From Acidobacteriota bacterium (GTDB taxonomy: Bacteria > Acidobacteriota > Thermoanaerobaculia > Gp7-AA8), in assembly GCA_003223695.1 (NCBI GenBank), contig QHVY01000084.1, positions 1 through 5,195 of the forward strand: a DNA stretch of 5,195 nucleotides. Reading direction: 5' to 3'. Shown here piece by piece: positions 1-4,582 of the stretch (position 1 is its first letter; each line of letters starts with the position of its first letter). The notes beneath the pieces are model-generated. The model searched no databases and was not told the origin of the DNA. It worked only from the letters and a program-made list of their open reading frames with translations. A program made the position numbers and the translations under genes.

Positions 1-482
1 TAATCGCGATACGCCGCCTGGTAGACCTCCATCGGATTCTCATTCGACGGAGCGGGCGCCGGTACGTTCACTTCGGTCATCAGCGGCTGGGGGGTGGTGG
101 TGGAAGCGGCGGCAGCAGCGGGGGCGGTGGCGCGGGCGACCGCGGCTTTCAAATCCTCGATGTCGTGCTGCGACTGCGTGAGCTGCTGCGCCATTTGATC
201 GAGGCGGTAATTTGTCTGCTCGATCGTTCCCTGCGTGTTGCTCGCGCGCTCTTCGATCTGGTCGACCTTGGCAATCAGCGTGGCATTTGATTTCAGAAGC
301 TGCTGCGTCTGATCGGCAATGCGCTGATTGACGTTTTGCACTTCTTCTTTTCCGGCGGCGGTTCGCTTGACTTGCGCGAGCTGATCCTGAAGTTCGGTGA
401 TCTGACTTTGGAGCTTCTGCACATCCGACGATGTGGCACAGCCACCAAGAAGAATGAGAGCGAGCGGCAGCAGTCTTCTCAT
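1..482 (-). CDS. cpoB: CpoB/YbgF-like Tol-Pal accessory lipoprotein, N-terminal part (runs off left edge)
   Basis: Translating from the ATG at 482-480 gives 160 residues without a stop before the window ends. It begins with a short lipoprotein signal (Arg2-Arg3, hydrophobic 4-12) and lipobox Leu12-Gly-Gly-Cys15; Ala16 after the cysteine suits outer-membrane retention. Residues about 19-117 are rich in Gln, Leu, Ile and Glu and look like a long coiled coil, as in the trimerising N-terminus of CpoB. An Ala/Thr/Pro linker follows (about 118-150), then MEVYQAAYRD (151-160), which resembles the first TPR helix of the family; the rest of the TPR domain lies outside the window. E. coli CpoB is a soluble periplasmic protein, so the lipid anchor is a difference. 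The start codon overlaps the pal stop as ATGA, with no clear Shine-Dalgarno, suggesting translational coupling. The known role is coordinating Tol action with peptidoglycan synthesis at division. Family call is firm from position plus architecture. Confidence 0.87.
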   Translation of the reverse strand, partial: MRRLLPLALILLGGCATSSDVQKLQSQITELQDQLAQVKRTAAGKEEVQNVNQRIADQTQQLLKSNATLIAKVDQIEERASNTQGTIEQTNYRLDQMAQQLTQSQHDIEDLKAAVARATAPAAAAASTTTPQPLMTEVNVPAPAPSNENPMEVYQAAYRD

Positions 483-1099
483 TTGCCGACAATCACCAGA
501 TGCGCGCGGCGATTCTTCGCCCACGCAGCTTCATCGTGTCCGGGATCGAATGGGCGCTCCTCACCGTAGCTGACGGTGCGGATGCGATTCGCATCGATGC
601 CGAGGGCGACGATGTATTCCTTCGCGGAGTTCGCGCGCCGATCGCCGAGGGCAAGGTTGTACTGCTCGGTGCCGCGCTCGTCACAGTGGCCCTCGATCAG
701 CATGTTGTATTGCGAATTTTGTTTGAGCCACGTTGCCGACGCGGTGAGCGCGGCTTGCGCGTCCGGTGTCAGCGTCGATTCGTCGTATGCATAGAACGCG
801 TCCTGCAGGTATCCGCGCTGCTCGGCGACTCGGTTCAGCTCTTCCACATCTGTCGGAAGCTGCTCCACCGTCACCTGCGGCGTCGTTTGGGTCTGCACGA
901 AGTCAGGAGGATTCGTCACCCGCGTCTCGGTCGTTGTGGCCACGGTCGGAACATTCGGCACAGAAGCCGTTGTCTCGGTGGGCGCGACCTTCGGTGCCGG
1001 CGGCGCTTTCTTGCTACGGCATGCCGGCACGAGCGCTGCAGCGATCACAATCAATCCAACACAAAAACCTTTCACTACTTTGTTCATGGTTTCGATCAT
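479..1099 (-). CDS. pal: Pal, peptidoglycan-associated outer-membrane lipoprotein
   Basis: The product has 206 residues. It has a lipoprotein signal with hydrophobic core (about 11-24) and probable lipidated Cys27 in the context Val-Pro-Ala-Cys; proline at -2 is unusual. A Pro/Thr/Val-rich flexible tether follows (about 32-80). The OmpA C-terminal-like peptidoglycan-binding domain spans about 98-205 and shows family hallmarks: GHCDERGTEQYN (137-148) with Asp140, LGDRRAN (151-157), SYGEERP (177-183) and GHDEAAWAKNRR (187-198). These match E. coli Pal closely. Pal anchors the outer membrane to the wall non-covalently and is the terminal partner of TolB. It starts 9 bp after the tolB stop; the ATG at 1099 has a weak GAG-type element in front. 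A second ATG at 1087 (Met5) would give a more typical 22-residue signal but has no better ribosome site. The stop overlaps the cpoB start. Confidence 0.96.
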   Translation of the reverse strand: MIETMNKVVKGFCVGLIVIAAALVPACRSKKAPPAPKVAPTETTASVPNVPTVATTTETRVTNPPDFVQTQTTPQVTVEQLPTDVEELNRVAEQRGYLQDAFYAYDESTLTPDAQAALTASATWLKQNSQYNMLIEGHCDERGTEQYNLALGDRRANSAKEYIVALGIDANRIRTVSYGEERPFDPGHDEAAWAKNRRAHLVIVGK

Positions 1100-1108
1100 A
1101 GCATTCGC

Positions 1109-2356
1109 TCACTCTGACTTTTTTGACCAGTCTGGCTCTTTGTTTTCTCCCGCGAACGTGAGTTGCGACGGATCGGTACCGTCGGTGCGCATGCGGTAGA
1201 TCTGCCATCGTCCGCTGCGGTTCGATTGGAATGCGATCCAGCGTCCGTCGGGCGACCACGCCGGCTGCTCGTTCGATCCTTCACCGGCGATGATGCGGCT
1301 TTGTCTCGTGATCACGTTCGCGATTCGAATTTGAAAACGCCCGTTCACGCGCGATGTGTAGGCAACCTCTTCGCCGCTCGGCGACCACGTCGCGTCATCG
1401 TTCCATTCGCCCTCGAACGACAGCCTCTGGACGTTCGTGCCCTCCGCATCCATCAGGTAAATCTGTGGAGTGCCGCTGCGGCCTGACGTAAACGAGATCT
1501 GTCTGCCGTTCGGACTCCACTCGGGCGTCGACTCGATCGAATAGCTCGTGGTCAGCCGCCGCAGATTCGTGCTGTCATCTCGAACGACGTAGATGTCCGG
1601 ATTGCCGGCGATCGATCCGACAAACGCGATGTCATTGCTCATCGGTGAGAACGTCGCTGAAACGTTCAGACCCACTCCCGTTTGCACGTGAATGCGTCCT
1701 CCGCCGCGGCGATTGATGATGTACATCTCGCTGCGCCCGCCGCTGAAAAGCGTATACACCATGCGATCGTTGTCGGGCGACCAGCTCGGCAGAATCGCCA
1801 GCGCCCTGTGATTCGTGATCTGCCGCTGGTTCGAGCCGTCCCAATCCATCAGCCAGATTTCGTAATAGCCGCTGCGGTTCGAGGCGAAGGCGATTTGCGA
1901 CAGAAAAATCCCGGTCTTGCCGGTCATCTCGCGAACGAGATCGTTCGCCAGCATGTGCGCCATTCGCGAAAGCGCCGCGGGAGTGCCGCGATACCGACGC
2001 CCGAATTGCGTCGCGCCGGTGGGATCGACCAGCCGCGCTTCGACGATGTCGTCCTGCGCATCCGGAGTGATTCGCAGCGCCAGCACGAAATCAGCGCCCG
2101 CCGCTTTTGCGAGATCCGCATTCGGCGGAATGTTCGGCGGGATCGGGGCGATGGCGAATACTCCCGAGGCCGCGAGATCGCGAGTCAACGGCCCGAAAAA
2201 CGGAGCCTCGATCGCGTCCAGCGGAAGCGTCGTCTCCGGCCGCGGAACAGCGATCCGAACGATCGTCGCCGCCTGCTGTTTTGTGATCTCCGGACGGATT
2301 TGTGTTTGCGCGTGAAGAGATGTTGCGAAGAGAGCCAGTAGAGCGAGCCGTTTCAT
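1109..2356 (-). CDS. tolB: TolB, periplasmic beta-propeller protein of the Tol-Pal system
   Basis: The product has 415 residues, close to the usual TolB length (about 430). A Sec signal peptide is seen at 1-16 (Lys2-Arg3, hydrophobic core, likely cleavage after LHA before Gln17). Residues about 17-150 form the N-terminal domain; from about 152 onward there are PD40-type blades, marked by WSP/FSP turns at about 191, 235, 279, 323 and 366 and a last EPDWS at about 407, a period near 44 residues, preceded by IAFASNRSG at 155-163. This is the six-bladed propeller that docks Pal and receives force from TolA. The ATG overlaps the stop of the upstream TolA/TonB-like gene (ATGA), with no clear Shine-Dalgarno, so translation is probably coupled. 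Family identity is secure from domain order and operon position. Confidence 0.97.
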   Translation of the reverse strand: MKRLALLALFATSLHAQTQIRPEITKQQAATIVRIAVPRPETTLPLDAIEAPFFGPLTRDLAASGVFAIAPIPPNIPPNADLAKAAGADFVLALRITPDAQDDIVEARLVDPTGATQFGRRYRGTPAALSRMAHMLANDLVREMTGKTGIFLSQIAFASNRSGYYEIWLMDWDGSNQRQITNHRALAILPSWSPDNDRMVYTLFSGGRSEMYIINRRGGGRIHVQTGVGLNVSATFSPMSNDIAFVGSIAGNPDIYVVRDDSTNLRRLTTSYSIESTPEWSPNGRQISFTSGRSGTPQIYLMDAEGTNVQRLSFEGEWNDDATWSPSGEEVAYTSRVNGRFQIRIANVITRQSRIIAGEGSNEQPAWSPDGRWIAFQSNRSGRWQIYRMRTDGTDPSQLTFAGENKEPDWSKKSE

Positions 2357-3054
2357 CGGAATTTGAGGTGAACGCCGAGGTAAGTGCCGTTATAGCCGAA
2401 GGGGAGCGGAGGCAGCGGTGAGGTTTCGAGAACAGCCCGAAGCGCGGCACGGTCGTACAAGCCATTGCCGCTAAGCGTTTCGACTCTCGCGTCGCGGATC
2501 GATCCGTCACGATCGATCGTGAAGTAGACGGTTCCTGACGTTAAGTCGCCAACCTGCGGCCGCAACCAGTGACTGCCGATCAGCGTCTTCATGCGTTCGA
2601 TGTAGAGCGTGTATGGAAAATCGCCGCCTTCGAGCCCGGTCACCGCGGAGCCGCCGACGGGAACCTCCTGCGATGCCGGGGCGGCGGGTGGCGGGTTGCG
2701 GGTGGCGGGTGGGGGTGGTGGTTCCGCGGGCTTCTTCGTCGATTTTCCAAATGGCGATGGAGGCGCGGTTTTTTTCTCGATCGGCTTCGGCTTTGGCTGC
2801 GGTGGAGCGCCGCGGTCCTCCGCGGCGATGGCCGCCGGGGACGGCGGCCCTCCACGCATCTCCGCCACCGCCTGCGGTTGGGCGAAACGGATCATCATCA
2901 CCGACGTCGGCTCCGATGACGCGTGATGCCACGCGGTCCAACCGGCGATGGCGGTGACCGCAGCGTGAAGCAAGACTGAGAAAAAAATCGCAACGCCCGC
3001 TCCATTTTCGAGCTTGGCGCGTTGCGCAAGGATGTCACCGACGTGATCGTCCAT
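2353..3054 (-). CDS. TonB-family energy transducer in the TolA position
   Basis: I chose the ATG at 3054 (233 residues) because GGAGAG lies just before it (3062-3057); a longer in-frame start at 3102 would overlap tolR by 68 bp, and this one overlaps it by 20 bp. A cytoplasmic stub (1-18) leads to one membrane helix (about 19-42) containing Ser26-xxx-His30, the SxxxH motif that TolA and TonB use to engage the TolQ/ExbB motor. A long Pro/Lys-rich linker (about 68-130, including PQPKPKP and five consecutive prolines) spans the periplasm. The C-terminal domain (about 145-233) has the TonB/TolA pattern: YIERMKTLIGSHW, then VYFTIDRDGSI, YDRAALRAV and PLPPLP. It is much shorter than E. coli TolA (421 residues) and lacks the long Ala/Lys helical domain II. 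Position between tolR and tolB argues for a TolA role; by sequence alone it could be called TonB, so no symbol is given. Confidence 0.9.
   Translation of the reverse strand: MDDHVGDILAQRAKLENGAGVAIFFSVLLHAAVTAIAGWTAWHHASSEPTSVMMIRFAQPQAVAEMRGGPPSPAAIAAEDRGAPPQPKPKPIEKKTAPPSPFGKSTKKPAEPPPPPATRNPPPAAPASQEVPVGGSAVTGLEGGDFPYTLYIERMKTLIGSHWLRPQVGDLTSGTVYFTIDRDGSIRDARVETLSGNGLYDRAALRAVLETSPLPPLPFGYNGTYLGVHLKFR
2686..2715 (+). repeat. Period-7 G-rich tract with G-quadruplex pattern inside the TonB-like gene
   Basis: On the plus strand there are five runs of three or more G (2686-2688, 2693-2695, 2700-2702, 2707-2709, 2711-2715) separated by loops of 4, 4, 4 and 1 bases. The units GGGTGGC, GGGTTGC, GGGTGGC and GGGTGGG repeat every seven bases. 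This is the template strand of the TonB-like gene, so the messenger is C-rich there and any quadruplex would be in DNA. It encodes residues about 114-123 of the proline-rich linker (PPPATRNPPP). Three heptamers equal seven codons, so such an array can grow in frame within a flexible linker. Confidence 0.75.
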
Positions 3055-3472
3055 TTCTCTCCAAGGGCTGCGTGACCATTCCGAGCTGCTCGACGCCGGC
3101 ACGGTTCATCACGTCGAGCACCGCCACCACCCGCCCGTACGGCACTGCCTTATCCGCCTCGAGCAGCGCCCGCTTGACGCGCCGCGCGCGCAACATCGGG
3201 CCGAGAGTGGTGTCGAGTCTCGTCGAACCCACGGCGACGCCGTCGAGGTACACCGCGCCACTCGCCGTTACCTGAATCTTCGACGGATTATTCGACGCCA
3301 GCTCGAAACTCTTTCCCTCGGCCGTCGGCAGCGCGACCGTCAGTCCCTCCGTCAGCAGCGGGGCGGTGACCATGAAGATGATCAGCAGCACGAGCATGAC
3401 GTCGACGAGAGGCGTGACGTTGATCTCCGCCATGTCGCCATAATCGTCTTCGTCGCGAAATCGAAAGGTCAT
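3035..3472 (-). CDS. tolR: TolR, ExbD/TolR-family proton-channel subunit
   Basis: The product has 145 residues, typical for TolR/ExbD. A short acidic cytoplasmic segment (1-16) precedes one membrane helix (about 19-40) in the family signature INVTPLVDVMLVLLIIFMVTAP. Asp24 sits where E. coli TolR has the essential proton-carrying Asp23. The periplasmic part (about 41-145) shows usual ExbD/TolR features, including the ALLEADKAVPYGRVVAVLDVMNRAG segment split as LEADKAVPYG (104-113) and VLDVMNRAG (118-126). TolR dimerises inside a TolQ pentamer and binds peptidoglycan when activated. The gene starts 73 bp after tolQ, the only sizeable gap in the operon, and the 15 bases before its ATG contain no Shine-Dalgarno. 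Its 3' end overlaps the next gene by 20 bp. Confidence 0.95.
   Translation of the reverse strand: MTFRFRDEDDYGDMAEINVTPLVDVMLVLLIIFMVTAPLLTEGLTVALPTAEGKSFELASNNPSKIQVTASGAVYLDGVAVGSTRLDTTLGPMLRARRVKRALLEADKAVPYGRVVAVLDVMNRAGVEQLGMVTQPLERNGRSRR
3057..3062 (-). promoter_or_regulatory. Ribosome binding site fixing the start of the TonB-like gene
   Basis: The minus strand reads GGAGAG, then AA, then ATG at 3054. It lies inside the last codons of tolR and supports the 233-residue start over the upstream in-frame ATG at 3102. Spacing from GGAG to ATG is short (4 bases), so strength is uncertain. Confidence 0.6.
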
Positions 3473-3487
3473 CGTTGGTTAGACGTC

Positions 3488-3546
3488 GTTCTTCGTTCTT
3501 CGTTCTTCGCGCGGGTTCGAAGAACGAACAACGAGGAACGAAGAAC
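3488..3546. repeat. Inverted array of heptanucleotides forming a long hairpin between tolQ and tolR
   Basis: On the plus strand three perfect copies of GTTCTTC (3488-3508) are followed by a 10-base spacer (3509-3518) and four copies of the reverse-complement unit: GAAGAAC, GAACAAC, GAGGAAC, GAAGAAC (3519-3546). Folding the tolQ-tolR transcript gives a stem of 21 positions with 19 paired and a 10-base loop; the heptamer at 3540-3546 is left over and supplies the first base of its partner, the tolQ TAG stop (3548-3546). The structure ends 15 bases before the tolR start. There is no T-run after it in either direction, so it is not a classical intrinsic terminator. It may protect tolQ mRNA or tune tolR expression (inference). 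Confidence 0.85.
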
Positions 3547-4202
3547 TACATGAAGTTCCGTTCGGTCAAATTCAAAAATTCGAGTGTGAAATCCTCCATC
3601 TCGCCACGGGCCTGCCGCAGCCGCTGCACGAAGTGGTTGTAGGCGAGGAGCGCAGGGATCGCGGCGAAGAGGCCCGCTGCGGTATTGATCAGCGCCTCGC
3701 TGATTCCTGGAGCCACCGCGGTGATCGATGTCGTTCCCATCGCGCCTATGTTCGCGAACGAATCCATGATGCCCCAAACCGTTCCGAACAGACCGATGAA
3801 GGGCGTCGCGGCGGCAGTCGTCGCCAGCAGCGGAAGATAGCGACTGAGGCGCGCCGACTCGATGCGCGACGCTCGCAGCAGCGATCGCTCAACGCTGTCG
3901 AGCGACCGGATGGTCTGCGCGCCGTGGGTGTGAGCGAGTTGCGCTTCAATTTCAGCGTAACCAGCTTTGAAAAGGCCGACGAGCGATGACCGCGTCGTCG
4001 CCGACGTCACCGCCTGAACTTCGGCGAGTCGCTTGGCTTTGCGAAACGCCGCGGTGAAACGCCTCGATGCCGCCGCCGATCGCCGGAAACGTCGCCAGAT
4101 GATGAAGATAGTAGCCCACGAGGCTAGCGAGAACACCAGAAGGATGCCGAGGACGGACTTCCCAACCCATCCTGTGTGTAAAAACGCCGTCCACAACTGC
4201 AC
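3546..4202 (-). CDS. tolQ: TolQ, ExbB/TolQ-family proton-channel subunit
   Basis: The product has 218 residues, near the usual 225-230. It starts with GTG at 4202-4200; reading upstream in frame meets a stop (4250-4248) with no other start codon. Three membrane helices are visible: about 14-36, 123-147 and 161-189. The second contains PFIGLFGTVWGIM (134-146) and the third VAPGISEALINTAAGLFAAIPA (163-184, given here only as landmarks APGI and GLFAAIP). Thr141 and Thr174 match the channel threonines of E. coli TolQ. The large cytoplasmic loop lies between helices 1 and 2. The protein forms the pentameric inner-membrane stator around TolR and converts proton flow into motion of the TolA-type partner. 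It is the first gene of the operon here; ybgC, which precedes tolQ in E. coli, is absent, and a tRNA lies upstream instead. Confidence 0.96.
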   Translation of the reverse strand: MQLWTAFLHTGWVGKSVLGILLVFSLASWATIFIIWRRFRRSAAASRRFTAAFRKAKRLAEVQAVTSATTRSSLVGLFKAGYAEIEAQLAHTHGAQTIRSLDSVERSLLRASRIESARLSRYLPLLATTAAATPFIGLFGTVWGIMDSFANIGAMGTTSITAVAPGISEALINTAAGLFAAIPALLAYNHFVQRLRQARGEMEDFTLEFLNLTERNFM

Positions 4203-4209
4203 GGCGGCG

Positions 4210-4218
4210 AATGTAGCA
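4210..4218 (-). promoter_or_regulatory. Probable extended -10 promoter element of the tol-pal operon
   Basis: The minus strand reads TGCTACATT, fitting the extended -10 pattern TGnTAnnnT. Seven bases separate it from the tolQ GTG (4202), which would place transcription start at or one base before the start codon, giving a leaderless message. This agrees with the absence of any Shine-Dalgarno before the GTG. The -35 region at ordinary spacing (GATTCG at 4238-4233) is poor, which is tolerable with an extended -10. Assigned from pattern only. Confidence 0.45.
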
Positions 4219-4275
4219 CGGTCACGCGATAGCGAATCGGGCCTGCCCTACCAACGCTCAGAGCAATCGCTGCGT

Positions 4276-4377
4276 TTGAAGACAAAAATCGGCGTCGCTC
4301 TCCTGAAGCACGATTTTGATGCCGCCCGCGCTGCACTCGCGGAAATTGTCGATCGACAGAAGCGTGAAGTGGCTTAG
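4276..4377 (+). other. Candidate small ORF or 3' remnant of a gene, plus strand
   Basis: From a TTG at 4276 an open frame gives 33 residues, MKTKIGVALLKHDFDAARAALAEIVDRQKREVA split at will, ending in TAG at 4375-4377, five bases from the tRNA 3' end. The frame stays open upstream through the start of tolQ, but only the part beyond about 4250 looks protein-like: an amphipathic, Ala/Leu-rich helix with balanced charge, unlike the Arg/Pro-rich shadow frames elsewhere. No Shine-Dalgarno precedes the TTG. It could be a tiny gene, the tail of a gene lost by rearrangement, or chance. No function can be assigned. Confidence 0.2.
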
Positions 4378-4381
4378 AGGT

Positions 4382-4458
4382 TGGTGGCCCCGGGGTGACT
4401 CGAACACCCGACAAACGGTTTAGGAAACCGCTGCTCTATCCACCTGAGCTACGGGGCC
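4382..4458 (-). tRNA. tRNA-Arg, anticodon CCT
   Basis: The minus strand folds as a full cloverleaf of 77 bases including an encoded CCA (4384-4382). Acceptor arms are GGCCCCG (4458-4452) and CGGGGCC (4392-4386), perfectly paired, with discriminator A at 4385. The D region contains GCTCAGGTGGATAGAGC. The anticodon stem GCGGT/ACCGT (first pair G-T) encloses the loop TTCCTAA, so the anticodon is CCT and the tRNA reads AGG arginine codons. The T arm is GGGTG, TTCGAGT, CACCC. It lies upstream of tolQ on the same strand, 163 bases from the probable tolQ -10. I see no clear terminator after it or unambiguous promoter before it. Confidence 0.97.
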
Positions 4459-4525
4459 TTTCCCTCCGCGCGTAAAACTCGCATTCCATCCTTCTAACTT
4501 CCCGGCATCCTAAACGTTCCAACTT

Positions 4526-4573
4526 CCCACTGGCGCCGAATTCGCACTGTTATTTGCAGTGAATTCGAGTGGG
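4526..4573 (+). promoter_or_regulatory. Nested hairpin / palindromic sites in the leader of the L,D-transpeptidase gene
   Basis: Three stem blocks stack: CCCACT (4526-4531) with AGTGGG (4568-4573), CGAATT (4537-4542) with AATTCG (4562-4567), and CACTG (4545-4549) with CAGTG (4557-4561), around a 7-base loop (4550-4556). That is 17 pairs, all Watson-Crick; unpaired bases occur only on the left arm (4532-4536 and 4543-4544). The last three G of the right arm begin the probable ribosome site of the next gene. GAATTCG also occurs twice as a direct repeat, 23 bases apart (4538 and 4561), so the same stretch could be a pair of protein-binding sites. No T-run follows on either strand. The rest of the 124-bp spacer (4459-4582) shows no confident promoter. 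Confidence 0.6.
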
Positions 4574-4576
4574 AGG
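4571..4576 (+). promoter_or_regulatory. Ribosome binding site for the TTG start of the L,D-transpeptidase
   Basis: GGGAGG lies six bases before TTG at 4583-4585 and is followed by further G. This decides the start in favour of TTG over an in-frame GTG at 4559, which has no purine-rich element in front and would add eight residues before the signal peptide. Confidence 0.65.
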
Positions 4577-4582
4577 GGGTCC

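Noticed and set aside
89..135. G-rich stretch opposite the CpoB linker as a second G-quadruplex
   Set aside because: After the first G-run most tracts are only two G long, so the standard pattern of four runs of three is not met with short loops; it reflects Ala/Thr/Pro codons.
40..492. Minus-strand 150-codon frame at the left edge
   Set aside because: It is out of frame with the CpoB-like lipoprotein, which has a lipobox, coiled coil and ATGA coupling to pal; this frame is Arg/His-rich noise.
500..1117. Plus-strand 205-codon open frame opposite pal
   Set aside because: It is antisense to the well-supported pal gene, rich in Arg, Cys and His with no recognisable domain, and results from the codon pattern of the real strand.
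1682..2341. Plus-strand 219-codon open frame opposite tolB
   Set aside because: It lies wholly across the conserved TolB domain, has an Arg-rich low-information composition and no ribosome site or family motif.
3055..3102. Sixteen-codon upstream extension of the TonB-like protein
   Set aside because: It would overlap tolR by 68 bp and add a Ser-rich start with no purpose; the ATG at 3054 has GGAGAG in front.
3488..3546. Heptamer array considered as a CRISPR or terminator
   Set aside because: Units are only seven bases with no unique spacers, and no T-run follows the stem.
4526..4573. Nested hairpin read as an intrinsic terminator
   Set aside because: No T-run follows on either strand, and it sits immediately before a start codon, not after a gene end.
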